Source of the DNA: a virus
Length of the DNA: 27,465 bases
IMG/VR virus record: IMGVR_UViG_3300012005_000028
Location: 7,784-35,248 of that record
Strand: one strand, 5' to 3'
This document shows, piece after piece, positions 17,275 to 24,113 of this stretch. The translations under genes were made by a program, and so were the position numbers. The notes under the pieces were generated by a model. It saw only the letters and a list, made by a program, of their open reading frames with translations. It ran no database searches and had not been told where the DNA came from. The number at the start of each line of letters is the position of its first letter. Within the stretch, counting starts at the first letter, position 1.

Positions 17275-18728
17275 CACCAGTTCCTCCTACCTTGTTTTAC
17301 CTTCACTGGCTTCGCAGCGACGGGGATTGTTTGGGCATGACGTAATGACATCACGGCATACCGGCATGATTGCAAAATGTCCTCCGACTGCTTGACTAAC
17401 TTTCCTTTTGTGTCGCGATGGAACATGCGTTTCTCTTCGAGGAACAGTTGACAAGTCCGAAAAACCTTAAATCGTCCCGACTCCATCCGCTCAACCATGT
17501 CAAGCAGCGAGGCTTCCACAGAATTACCACCTTCGCCTTCCTTCTGCCCCGCTTGGGGTGCGTTCGTCGCGCGTGCTGGGAGCAAGTTTAACCCAGCTTC
17601 AACATATTTGTCGCGTAATTGTTCACCCGTGCCTTTTTCCGTGTTCAATCCGTCATGCGGCCATGCCACTGGAACCCAGTCGCCCCACGCTGCAATAGCG
17701 AGGGCATGGACAGCAGGAACGGCCTTCGACTCACGGTACTCATTCGTCAGGTATATACAGTCGTTGTCCCGATCCCACGCAATTTGCACTGCACCAAATG
17801 GGTGATCCCATCCAAAGTCAATGCCATTAATGCGCGGCCAGTGGCGGGGGATAGGAAACGGGTCAACGGTGATGGAAGACTCTGACTGAGGAAACACCAA
17901 GCCGGCGCCCATCAGTGGGCTACCGTTACGCCGCATCTCCCGCTCATGCTCTGGAAAAGCAGATAACTTGCGTACCTTATCCTCCTCAGTAAAGTGGAGG
18001 GCATCATCCCACGTAAGGATTGTGACAGACTGGCCAATCGCTAAATCATTTATGAACTGTGTGACCAGTTTGGTCATACCTTCTTCTGGCGTAAGCGTCA
18101 GATACAGCATCGCATCCCTAGCCGCAAGCCCGGCTCGAAGAAACTGTGACCATACGTCCTGTGGCGGCTCCTCGTCTAGCCAGCCAACGCTTACGCCTGT
18201 GACGCCCATGAACGCTTTGAATCCCTGCTCGTAAGCACGCAGATAGACCGTGGACATTCCATCGTAAACGCCATTGGTAAAATGCTTGACTTGCACTGAA
18301 TCGTAGGCATTTGTCACCCCGGCTTTTCGGGTCGCTTTGCCAACACAGTCGATGGGGACTGAGCCTGTGCCGAGTTGTTTCTCATCTAGCGGGTCGCCAA
18401 ATAGGGCTTTCTGGATAATGTCACGACAAGACACGTTTGTTACCCCGCCGCACACCATCAGAATAGGGTATTTATATCGTACACCTTCATACCAGTCAGG
18501 GTAGCGACCGGTCAGGTGCATAGCCCCTTCCATTGAGCCACAATACGATTTTCCTCCTTGATTGCCACCTAACAAAAGCTTCTGTGAGGCAGGCAGGTTC
18601 GTCCCTTTACCTTTGGCGTTGTGGAATTCCATCTGGCGTGGATAGGGGGCGTAATACTCGAGGCGATAAATCTTTTTTCGCCGTTCGAGTTGGGCCAGTA
18701 GCCCTAATGCGTCACCTACTCCCGCCAT
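17274..18728 (-). CDS. terL: Terminase large subunit (packaging ATPase and nuclease)
   Basis: A 484-residue protein. The ATG at 18728 is preferred; the longest open frame would begin at 18821 but would overlap the upstream glycosyltransferase by more than 100 bp. Walker A is GGNQGGKS (residues 54-61). Walker B with the catalytic carboxylates is VGWLDEEPP (about 181-189). The nuclease domain begins with GIDFGWDHP, supplying the first metal-binding Asp (304). The motor translocates DNA through the portal into the procapsid and cuts it at the end. Order terminase, portal, scaffold, capsid is standard. Confidence 0.92.
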   Translation of the reverse strand: MAGVGDALGLLAQLERRKKIYRLEYYAPYPRQMEFHNAKGKGTNLPASQKLLLGGNQGGKSYCGSMEGAMHLTGRYPDWYEGVRYKYPILMVCGGVTNVSCRDIIQKALFGDPLDEKQLGTGSVPIDCVGKATRKAGVTNAYDSVQVKHFTNGVYDGMSTVYLRAYEQGFKAFMGVTGVSVGWLDEEPPQDVWSQFLRAGLAARDAMLYLTLTPEEGMTKLVTQFINDLAIGQSVTILTWDDALHFTEEDKVRKLSAFPEHEREMRRNGSPLMGAGLVFPQSESSITVDPFPIPRHWPRINGIDFGWDHPFGAVQIAWDRDNDCIYLTNEYRESKAVPAVHALAIAAWGDWVPVAWPHDGLNTEKGTGEQLRDKYVEAGLNLLPARATNAPQAGQKEGEGGNSVEASLLDMVERMESGRFKVFRTCQLFLEEKRMFHRDTKGKLVKQSEDILQSCRYAVMSLRHAQTIPVAAKPVKVKQGRRNW

Positions 18729-19312
18729 AATTTCTTCACCCAGGGTGTCATCAATTCGTGTGGGTTCGGCCGACCATGGAATACCACAATCTTCGAGTCT
18801 TTCGGTACGCCGAACCGGCAATGCGTTTTATACGACACGCAATCACGCGCACCGAACGTCTCGGCATCAGGCAAAAGATTTGTGATCACATCCTGATCGC
18901 CGTGGTATTTCTCCATCATGGCCGGCTCAAACTCGTCCCAGACGTGCGACACGTCGTCCGCTGGGTCAAATAGCATGACGCTGGAGTTATAGCCACCGAC
19001 GTTCCAGTCCGCGATGATGTGGAAGCCATCCAGTGCAACCAGTGAATCCAACGAGCCCGTTATGACCACATCCAGGTCAATATAGAGGGTGCGTTCCTTC
19101 AGAATGCCTGGCTTGAACAGATGCATCTTCGACCACCAGCCGGGGAGTGACTTATGCGCTGGGCGAGCTACGCACTTTAACCCTTTCGGGTCGTCAGTCA
19201 GGCAGACGAAGCGATGGGGAACAGTTAGATTGCGCGCAACCATCGCCTGAAGGATATTCACATATTTCTTCGGGTATTTTGATCCGACGTTGACGCACAC
19301 GACTTCTAACAT
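18716..19312 (-). CDS. GT-A type glycosyltransferase
   Basis: A 198-residue protein with the layout of a GT8-like or related GT-A glycosyltransferase: an N-terminal nucleotide-sugar fold (MLEVVCVNVGSKYPKKYVNI, HRFVCLTDD), then TLYIDLDVVITGSLD, where DLD (79-81) is the metal-binding DxD motif. The C-terminal segment IVVFHGRPNPHEL supplies the FHG motif often found after the acceptor site. Such enzymes transfer a sugar from UDP- or GDP-sugar. It overlaps the FkbM gene by 7 bp and the terminase by 13 bp. Target could be a virion protein or host surface glycan; this is unknown. Confidence 0.78.
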   Translation of the reverse strand: MLEVVCVNVGSKYPKKYVNILQAMVARNLTVPHRFVCLTDDPKGLKCVARPAHKSLPGWWSKMHLFKPGILKERTLYIDLDVVITGSLDSLVALDGFHIIADWNVGGYNSSVMLFDPADDVSHVWDEFEPAMMEKYHGDQDVITNLLPDAETFGARDCVSYKTHCRFGVPKDSKIVVFHGRPNPHELMTPWVKKLWRE

Positions 19313-19941
19313 GATAAAAGAATATCCCTTCCATACCGCGCGATGATCTTGTAGCCGAAGTTATCAATGAGCCAGCCTTCTGTCTCACCTTCCTTCGTGC
19401 CAAACTTGGCGTAGCAAGGCTCTTTATCTTCAATCGCAATGACCGGCTTGAACTTTGTGATTGTCACCTGTGCGCCCTTGAGCGCCGCCAGTTCAGATCC
19501 TTCTATGTCGAGCAGAATTAAGTCGCACGATTCAAGCCCGAGGTCATCAATTCTCAATGTTGGGACGAGTCCTTTACCGCGTACATATTTCGCTCCCGGA
19601 TTGCACTGCCCTTGGTTCTCGTCCACGATGCTGACGAGGCCGGGTTTATCGCCAAGTGCCGCTTGCAACTTAATGACGTTTGACTCTGGACAATTTATGC
19701 CCAAACAATAGAAATTCTCAGCGTCGGGTTCAAAGGTGTACACCGAATGAAACTTCGCAGCCAGGGTGCGGGGGAAAACGCCGAGGTTCCCCCCCGCTTG
19801 AACACAGGTATCCCACGCTTTAATATATGGCCACACCTTTTCGAGTTCGTGAACTTCATCCGTGGCTGCCGTGTAACATACTTCGTCATCGACCGGAACG
19901 ATGAACCCCCGACACTCTTTAGTTGTGGGGGCTTTCATCAT
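19306..19941 (-). CDS. FkbM-family methyltransferase
   Basis: A 211-residue protein. The SAM-binding glycine motif is CVQAGGNLGVFP (about 46-57), followed by VYTFEPDAENFYCLGIN, which is the typical FkbM FEP.......L..N segment. Later segments TLRIDDLGLESCDLILLDIEGSE match the FkbM DD......D.i.iDvEG.E signature. FkbM enzymes methylate hydroxyl groups of sugars or other small acceptors. Overlap with the glycosyltransferase next to it suggests that the two act on the same glycan. Start is at the first of two adjacent ATG codons. Confidence 0.87.
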   Translation of the reverse strand: MMKAPTTKECRGFIVPVDDEVCYTAATDEVHELEKVWPYIKAWDTCVQAGGNLGVFPRTLAAKFHSVYTFEPDAENFYCLGINCPESNVIKLQAALGDKPGLVSIVDENQGQCNPGAKYVRGKGLVPTLRIDDLGLESCDLILLDIEGSELAALKGAQVTITKFKPVIAIEDKEPCYAKFGTKEGETEGWLIDNFGYKIIARYGRDILLSC

Positions 19942-20063
19942 TTTTGCCCGCGAATGGCTGGTTTTTTCACGCCGGACGGTTGCTTGACGACCTTTTTGCT
20001 GGTCGTTTTCATCGCTTCATCACCGTCTTTGTCGGATTTCTTACGAGGAATAGGCTTTTTCAT
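19938..20063 (-). CDS. Small highly basic protein
   Basis: A 41-residue protein with about one-third Lys/Arg (MKKPIPRKKSDKDGDEAMKT start) and several prolines. Both ends overlap neighbours by an ATGA junction, which strongly supports translation. It is probably disordered and could bind nucleic acid or a partner protein. It may represent a small virion or packaging accessory; no family recognised. Confidence 0.6.
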   Translation of the reverse strand: MKKPIPRKKSDKDGDEAMKTTSKKVVKQPSGVKKPAIRGQK

Positions 20064-20257
20064 TTCTTTCTCCCCGTACCGTTCAGCGCCTTTGGACTCA
20101 GCTTACCGCCAGGGTTCGGGGTAGTCGAGCCGCCGTTACTGGCCGAGCCGCGATGGTTGTCCCCGATGTTGTGCTTGCCTCCAACCTTAACCGCACCTTT
20201 TTTGGCGATATCGTGTTGCAGGGTAGTCGTCTTGCTCAAACCATTCTTTGACGCCAT
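20060..20257 (-). CDS. Small basic Gly/Ser/Asn-rich protein
   Basis: A 65-residue protein starting MASKNGLSKTTTLQHD at the ATG with a strong AAGGAG upstream. It is basic, low in hydrophobics and rich in Gly, Asn, Ser and Lys (KHNIGDNHRGSASNGG), so probably disordered. The longer reading frame from 20308 is rejected because it lacks a good ribosome site and overlaps the zinc-ribbon gene. Unknown function. Confidence 0.65.
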   Translation of the reverse strand: MASKNGLSKTTTLQHDIAKKGAVKVGGKHNIGDNHRGSASNGGSTTPNPGGKLSPKALNGTGRKK

Positions 20258-20415
20258 TATGTTCTCCTTGGGTGTTGGATTGAAAATGTGTGACCACACA
20301 CGACACAAGTATACATTTTTTCAATGTGTCGCGTGTATTCTCCCGTGCGATGATGCAACGGCGAATATTTGCACTTCGGGCACTCAACTGCGAGTGTATA
20401 GGGTTTATTGTTCAC
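20257..20415 (-). CDS. 52-residue zinc-ribbon protein with GTG start
   Basis: A 52-residue reading frame from a GTG at 20415; a TGA lies four codons upstream in frame, so this is the only sensible start. It contains two Cys pairs, CPKC (12-15) and CVVC (37-40), spaced as in zinc-ribbon proteins, with CGHTF resembling the second knuckle of rubredoxin-like ribbons. Its TAA overlaps the ATG of the next gene (TAATG), the same coupling seen elsewhere in this operon. No strong Shine-Dalgarno precedes it. It probably binds zinc and nucleic acid or protein; function unknown. Confidence 0.6.
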   Translation of the reverse strand: MNNKPYTLAVECPKCKYSPLHHRTGEYTRHIEKMYTCVVCGHTFSIQHPRRT

Positions 20416-20446
20416 GGAATCGTTTCAACATATCCATCGCGGTGTT

Positions 20447-20704
20447 TCACACCCGGTCTGGATATTCCTTAATGGCAAACCCGGTCGCGGCCGATAACTG
20501 CCCTCGATCAACCAAGTGTTTGTCCTCGTGCTCGAAGTTATCCCACTCAATATCCAACTCCCGGCACAGCATGTCATACTCAAAGTCAAGAATGACCGAG
20601 CGATTCATGTTGTAATACAGGAAGGACGCAACCAGGTAGTTCGAGAATTTATACCAGAGGGATCCGTCCCAGCGGATAGAATAAATTGGTAGGCTATCGC
20701 TCAC
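20447..20704 (-). CDS. LigA-related small protein (DNA ligase Ia-like domain)
   Basis: An 85-residue protein from a GTG that overlaps the end of the GT9-like gene. The segment NYLVASFLYYNMNRSVILDF, followed by EYDMLCRELDIEW and EHEDKHLV, resembles the N-terminal Ia domain of NAD-dependent DNA ligase (YY......iSD.EYD.L..eL...E). Similar free-standing small proteins are widespread in phages and are commonly labelled ligase-related. Without the adenylation domain it cannot be a ligase on its own. It may bind NAD or nicotinamide-type ligands, or just share the fold. Confidence 0.6.
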   Translation of the reverse strand: MSDSLPIYSIRWDGSLWYKFSNYLVASFLYYNMNRSVILDFEYDMLCRELDIEWDNFEHEDKHLVDRGQLSAATGFAIKEYPDRV

Positions 20705-21665
20705 GCCAGTCTTTCACAGATTTGAATGTCACACTATCTCCATAGTAGGGGGACGAACCGATCTGGCAATGCCAATCAAGCTCGTCCACGACACCATCCG
20801 CTTCAGTTCCTTTATCTGCCAGTATCACCTCCGTAGGCGCACCCACCGCCGCTGCAAAATGCCAAACCGACGTCGGTACGGTGACAATTTTACTGAGTAC
20901 CGAGCAGAGAGCGATTACACCCTCAAGGTCATTTCGCAAATCCAGTTCAGGCGTTTCGATAGCTTCATGTGCTGAGTCGTACTGTAGGCTCAACGGCGCA
21001 TCAATGTCAAGCGAAAGTGGGTCAATACTTCCATGCCGTCCAGCCCAGGAAATACCCACCCGTCCGCGATACTGTTCAAACTCTTCAACGCGGGACGGAT
21101 CTGGCTTCAGAAATGGCCGGCGGGGGAAGTGTGAGGCCCTGAATCGGAACAGCGCCATCAGGTCGCCCGCCGGAATATACGCGTCATACCCTGCCGCCAG
21201 ATCATCCAGCGCATTCACTTGACGCGTCATGGTATGCAGCCCCGGTAGACTGCGTGCCAGCGGCATTACCAGTCGTGAGTCACAACAATACGTTACCTGC
21301 TTGCAGCGAGCCATCGCTTCGGGGAGAACGCTGGCAAACAGAACTTCATCACCCACCCCTTGCTCGGCTATTACGACCAGACGCTCGACGTTCTCGCCTT
21401 TCCAAAAGGGGATATTCTTGATGCCGTACCGCATCGCTGCCGACCAGTCATCCCGGTATTCCCATCCATCCCATGAACTGAAGTCACGTTGCAGGAGGCG
21501 AGAACAGCACAGGTTATATTTTACCCGGTCATCGAGCCCAGCATAGGTCGCTGCATCGCCGTTTGCCCGGATAGATTTCTTAAACTGGCGCAGGGCGATA
21601 TCGACCTTCAGCCTAGACTCGCTTCCGCGCCGAAGCATGAACTCAACGTCGGTGAGCAGACTCAT
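20694..21665 (-). CDS. GT9/TPR-associated glycosyltransferase-like protein
   Basis: A 323-residue protein. The segments WDGWEYRDDWSAAMRYG, then LVVIAEQGVGDEVLFASVLP (about residues 96-116) and VTYCCDSRLVMPLARSLPGL, match the C-terminal transferase part of TPR-linked glycosyltransferases related to GT9 (heptosyltransferase-like) enzymes (EQGlGDeilFasllP...rL.pL..rs.P). A later segment VGISWAGR also fits. It lacks obvious TPR repeats at the N-terminus. It is probably a GT-B sugar transferase and joins the FkbM and DxD transferase to form a glycan-modifying set. The ATG starts 3 bp after the upstream stop, with no strong Shine-Dalgarno site. Confidence 0.72.
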   Translation of the reverse strand: MSLLTDVEFMLRRGSESRLKVDIALRQFKKSIRANGDAATYAGLDDRVKYNLCCSRLLQRDFSSWDGWEYRDDWSAAMRYGIKNIPFWKGENVERLVVIAEQGVGDEVLFASVLPEAMARCKQVTYCCDSRLVMPLARSLPGLHTMTRQVNALDDLAAGYDAYIPAGDLMALFRFRASHFPRRPFLKPDPSRVEEFEQYRGRVGISWAGRHGSIDPLSLDIDAPLSLQYDSAHEAIETPELDLRNDLEGVIALCSVLSKIVTVPTSVWHFAAAVGAPTEVILADKGTEADGVVDELDWHCQIGSSPYYGDSVTFKSVKDWRER

Positions 21666-21668
21666 GGT

Positions 21669-22088
21669 TTACTGGCCGGGGATAGGAGGCGTTGGCTGTT
21701 TGTTGGACTTGCCCAGAGGTGGGGCGCTGTAGGTTGATCCATCCTGTACATCTTTGGGACTCAGAGCCGCAGCGAGTTGAGCCTTGAGCGAAGCAATCTC
21801 GCGGGCGGCCAGGGTGCGTTCGACTTCTTCCTCCAGCTTGGCAGCGCGCTCGGCTTCAGCAACAGCTTTCCGGCGTTTCAGTTCAGACGCACGTTCCTCT
21901 TCGGAAGGCTCGAACTCCGCCGGCACATTCGTCCATTCGCGGTTAGGTGCGTCCCCCCGGCAGTGAACCGAACGACCAAAATCAATACCTTCGCGCTCAA
22001 TCGCCGCACGGATCATTGTTTCGTTTACTTCGTGCTCAACACCTGCATTACGCATCGCCTTGAGGATATTCTGCTCTTTGATAACCAT
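21669..22088 (-). CDS. Coiled-coil protein of unknown function
   Basis: A 139-residue protein. ATG at 22088 is chosen over the frame start at 22181 because AAGGAGAATCAC immediately precedes it, identical to the site of the VIEP-repeat gene. After a short domain (MVIKEQNILKAMRNAGVEHE...), residues about 65-110 are a Glu/Ala/Arg-rich coiled coil (ERASELKRRKAVAEAERAAK). The C-terminus is Pro/Ser-rich. The family is not recognised. Confidence 0.65.
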   Translation of the reverse strand: MVIKEQNILKAMRNAGVEHEVNETMIRAAIEREGIDFGRSVHCRGDAPNREWTNVPAEFEPSEEERASELKRRKAVAEAERAAKLEEEVERTLAAREIASLKAQLAAALSPKDVQDGSTYSAPPLGKSNKQPTPPIPGQ

Positions 22089-22113
22089 GTGATTCTCCTT
22101 GGATTGTTCGTTG

Positions 22114-22398
22114 TTATTCGACGCGATAGGTGCAGGTAAATTCTGCATCGCTCGGCGCAATGATGTGGCCTTCACTGTCACTCACGAGGACAGAGCCGTC
22201 GTTGAGTGTGACTTCCACACCAGCCATCAGATTGCCTTGGGCGTTGTAAACGTGATGCACGCGAGGGAAACCAACCAGGACGACGACCGGTTCGACGGCT
22301 GGTTCGATGACTGGTTCGATGACTGGTTCGATGACTGGTTCGATGACTGGTTCGATGACTGGTTCGATGACTGGTTCGACTGGGGTGGGAGTAGCCAT
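22114..22398 (-). CDS. Protein with tandem VIEP repeats and a small beta domain
   Basis: A 94-residue protein. After MATPTP it contains a run of tetrapeptides: VEP, six VIEP, then AVEP. This gives a stiff, acidic, proline-rich stalk encoded by a 12-bp tandem repeat. Residues about 45-94 form a compact beta-rich domain (HHVYNAQGNLMAGVEVTLND, SEGHIIAPSDAEF) resembling carboxypeptidase regulatory-type or Ig-like folds. Thus it may be a small decoration or attachment protein. The start has AGGAGAATCAC, shared with the next gene. Confidence 0.68.
   Translation of the reverse strand: MATPTPVEPVIEPVIEPVIEPVIEPVIEPVIEPAVEPVVVLVGFPRVHHVYNAQGNLMAGVEVTLNDGSVLVSDSEGHIIAPSDAEFTCTYRVE
22288..22380 (-). 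repeat. 12-bp tandem repeat encoding VIEP
   Basis: Six identical 12-bp units (plus strand TGGTTCGATGAC) run from 22300 to 22371, flanked by a degenerate unit at 22288 and a partial one ending at 22380. The unit length keeps the reading frame, so copy number can change by slippage without disrupting the gene. The repeat is perfect at the DNA level, which suggests recent expansion or recombination. Confidence 0.95.
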
Positions 22399-22407
22399 GT
22401 GATTCTC

Positions 22408-22632
22408 CTAGATGGTTTCGGGGTTGTTTGGGCGGGTGTCGCGGAAATCGGTATTGTAGAATCCTGTGCCGACCAAGCACATGCCGGGTTTGTTGGCCAC
22501 GACTCTACGGGCAAAACTCTCACCTTCGGGACACTTACCACAGGGGATGCAGTCCGCCGCATCAGCGAATGAACGGGTGAACACATCCTCGGCGGCACCG
22601 CATGATGGGCATTTGTACTCGTAGATGGGCAT
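22408..22632 (-). CDS. FmdB-type zinc-ribbon protein
   Basis: A 74-residue protein beginning MPIYEYKCPSCG, the hallmark of the FmdB/Zn-ribbon_8 family, with a second knuckle CIPCGKC near residue 28. This family is thought to bind zinc; its cellular role is unclear, though it occurs in regulators and phages. AAGGTGGGATA precedes the ATG, which overlaps the upstream stop. The remaining 40 residues are not distinctive. Confidence 0.85.
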   Translation of the reverse strand: MPIYEYKCPSCGAAEDVFTRSFADAADCIPCGKCPEGESFARRVVANKPGMCLVGTGFYNTDFRDTRPNNPETI

Positions 22633-22856
22633 TATCCCACCTTCTTCAACTGGTGGCTGTGCAGAGGGGTTGAAACGGTTGTCTGGCCGGATTTACGAGC
22701 GATACGCGTCGCTTCAGTACGGTTGACGAACTGTTTGTCGGAAGTCATAAAACCCCGTCGTCCTTCGGCGTTCAGGTCATCATGATGCTTCCCAATGGGC
22801 GTAGTCTTGATGCTGCCAGAGGGGGTCTTGATGGCGATTCGGGTGATGTGTTTCAT
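22632..22856 (-). CDS. Small conserved-type phage protein
   Basis: A 74-residue basic protein. The central segment GRRGFMTSDKQFVNRTEATR, followed by IARKSGQ, resembles a motif in small phage proteins of many hosts (GF.TS...F..R..A...A...GQ). No catalytic residues are evident. GGAG lies before the ATG, which overlaps the previous gene. Role unknown. Confidence 0.65.
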   Translation of the reverse strand: MKHITRIAIKTPSGSIKTTPIGKHHDDLNAEGRRGFMTSDKQFVNRTEATRIARKSGQTTVSTPLHSHQLKKVG

Positions 22857-23122
22857 GGCGCGCTCTCCGCTAGTAATGCCGCGTAGGCGATTGCGTCCAG
22901 CAGGCTGTCCTCGTGCAACTTAGCCCCACTAAATGCCCTCACCTGCTTCAGACACAGTAGGAATTCCCATCCCTCGGATTCGGTCAGTTCGTTGCCGGTG
23001 ATAATGTTGAATACTCGCACTGTTTTCTTCATTGACCGTTCGCCGAGAGGCTGGTCATACGCTTTGCCACGTTCCGCCAGAGTATCCGCCACCTCAGTGA
23101 GCAGGTCGGGCGCCGTCTTCAT
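22853..23122 (-). CDS. DUF6378-like phage protein
   Basis: An 89-residue helical protein. The order AERGKAYDQP, FNIITGNELTESEGWEFLL, CLKQVRAF and HEDSLLDAIAYAALLAE matches the DUF6378 pattern (RG..YG.p, LT..Dv......K..R, DsliDiagYaaL..E), which is related to the MazG-like helical folds of phages. Whether it has nucleotide hydrolase activity is not known. Good Shine-Dalgarno (AAGGAGAAACAGGC) and an ATGA overlap with the first operon gene. Confidence 0.75.
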   Translation of the reverse strand: MKTAPDLLTEVADTLAERGKAYDQPLGERSMKKTVRVFNIITGNELTESEGWEFLLCLKQVRAFSGAKLHEDSLLDAIAYAALLAESAP

Positions 23123-23517
23123 GCCTGTTTCTCCTTGATAGGCGTAACGGCGGCTGCCGGAACTGCCGTGGGGGTCAGCATCTCGCGCAACTGGCGGGCA
23201 AGTTCGGGGCTGGCGCTGACCATCGCCTTCAACTGCTCGAATATCTGCGCTTCGGTCAGTGAGTCGCGGTCGTCTACCACAGTCTGCTCGACGGCGGACA
23301 AGTCAGGCACAAGTTTCTTCAGGATAATCTGGATCGCGTTGATCTGTGCCGGGGTACGCTGTGCCTTCAGGTACAACCGCATCTGCCGGTCATACGCGTC
23401 ATCACCGGGCATACAGCCAGGGCCTTCATCCGGAGGGGTCATCGTCGCAAAGTTGTCCAGCACATTCATCAGTGCAGCGGCTCTCAGATGTTCCTTGTGC
23501 TTGGGGTGCATAGCCAT
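23119..23517 (-). CDS. First late-operon gene; possible terminase small subunit
   Basis: A 132-residue protein. The middle (YLKAQRTPAQINAIQIILKK followed by LVPDLSAVEQ) resembles a segment common in small terminase or regulator-like phage proteins (k..rv.AakilL.k.lPdls..e). The remaining part is helical and ends in a Pro/Ala/Thr-rich tail. It is first behind the late promoter, and no other small terminase candidate is visible before the large subunit. The assignment is tentative; the DNA-binding helix-turn-helix is not clearly seen. Confidence 0.5.
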   Translation of the reverse strand: MAMHPKHKEHLRAAALMNVLDNFATMTPPDEGPGCMPGDDAYDRQMRLYLKAQRTPAQINAIQIILKKLVPDLSAVEQTVVDDRDSLTEAQIFEQLKAMVSASPELARQLREMLTPTAVPAAAVTPIKEKQA

Positions 23518-23519
23518 AA

Positions 23520-23543
23520 TTATTTCTCAGATTTCAAAGGCAT
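23520..23543 (-). CDS. Possible 7-residue leader peptide (MPLKSEK)
   Basis: Just inside the predicted late transcript, the sequence AGGAGCGAATC is followed by ATG and seven codons ending in TAA at 23520, two bases before the ATG of the 132-residue gene. The ribosome site is stronger than that of the downstream gene (which has only GAGAAATAATT), so the short frame could load ribosomes for it by reinitiation. It could also be a chance frame. Confidence 0.3.
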   Translation of the reverse strand: MPLKSEK

Positions 23544-23572
23544 GATTCGCTCCTCGCGAGTGGTTGAGCGGG

Positions 23573-23601
23573 AGTATTTCGCATCTTATGTGCCGTGTCA
23601 A
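23573..23601 (-). promoter_or_regulatory. Sigma70-like promoter of the leftward late operon
   Basis: On the minus strand, a perfect TTGACA (23596-23601) and AATACT (23573-23578) are separated by exactly 17 bases, with expected transcription start near 23566, about 50 bp before the first gene. It differs from the shared early promoter sequence except in the -35 box, so it may be weaker or need an activator. Confidence 0.6.
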
Positions 23602-23780
23602 GCCTTTATTTCATGTGCTACATTGTTAATGTTGACAAAGGTATTTGGCGTAAAATATGGAGAGGGCCCCGCCAACGCAGCCAGACATGCATGGGGGGGA
23701 CCCGCCCCCTCCCCCGGCCCAAATAGATTGCTTTTCCGATCATGGCCGTGCGCCTGGTGTGCAGCGCCTGGTGTAGGTGT

Positions 23781-23825
23781 GGTGTAGGTATAGCAGACGT
23801 GCGAAGCGGCCCGTAGAGGGCCGCC
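23781..23825. repeat. 45-bp direct repeat with perfect hairpin, copy 1
   Basis: Identical over 45 bp to copy 2 and 58 bp away. It contains the perfect stem GCGGCCC-GTAGA-GGGCCGC at 23806-23824. No T run follows on either strand, so it is not a classical intrinsic terminator. Confidence 0.95.
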
Positions 23826-23838
23826 CGGTACGTGGTGA

Positions 23839-23883
23839 GGTGTAGGTATAGCAGACGTGCGAAGCGGCCCGTAGAGGGCCGCC
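23839..23883. repeat. 45-bp direct repeat with perfect hairpin, copy 2
   Basis: Second copy, with the stem-loop at 23864-23882. The hairpins stand in tandem between the small leftward gene (ending at 23904) and the late operon promoter, a good place for a termination or RNA-processing element, or a protein-binding site. Confidence 0.95.
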
Positions 23884-23903
23884 TGATGGGTGTGGTGTGG
23901 GTG

Positions 23904-24113
23904 TTACGCCCCGCCGGGTTGACCGCGTGCGATGGATACCGCGCAGACGTCATAATCCGTAACGACGCCCCCCGCAAATGGATGCGTTGCGACGTATTTC
24001 GTTTTTACCAGTGCGCCGGCCGCGTTATACGTTTTATAAACATCAACAACAGTACATACGCGGGGAAACTTGTCGCGCGTGGTGTAGATCGTTCCGATTG
24101 TCCAATCATTCAT
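23904..24113 (-). CDS. Small leftward protein with its own promoter
   Basis: A 69-residue protein starting MNDWTIGTIYTTRDK. The ATG at 24113 is chosen since AGAGGGG lies upstream and the promoter -10 at 24148 would leave longer frames untranscribed. It appears beta-rich (RVCTVVDVYKTYN, ALVKTKYVATHP, VTDYDVCAVSIA). The TTRDxxxV opening resembles small phage proteins with a wGxxyxTRdG pattern. Function unknown; it is the only leftward gene in the control region and may be regulatory. Confidence 0.65.
   Translation of the reverse strand: MNDWTIGTIYTTRDKFPRVCTVVDVYKTYNAAGALVKTKYVATHPFAGGVVTDYDVCAVSIARGQPGGA

Larger units (their letters stand above)
23602..23903. other. Non-coding segment with GC-rich hairpins and direct repeats
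   Basis: No convincing gene is seen in about 300 bp between the late promoter and the small leftward gene. It holds a GC-rich inverted stretch near 23694-23717 (GGGGGGG...CCCCC), runs of GGTGT/GTAGG, and two 45-bp direct repeats listed separately. Transcription from the small gene would enter this segment and meet the hairpins before reaching the late promoter. Confidence 0.7.

Noticed and set aside
22099-22572. Plus-strand frame with FDDW repeats
   Set aside because: Reverse reading of the VIEP-coding 12-bp repeat; the minus strand frame has the ribosome site, operon context and a plausible fold.
23633-23660. Rightward promoter TTGACA at 23634
   Set aside because: No acceptable -10 box at 16-18 bases (ATATGG or TATGGA), and no gene follows on that strand.
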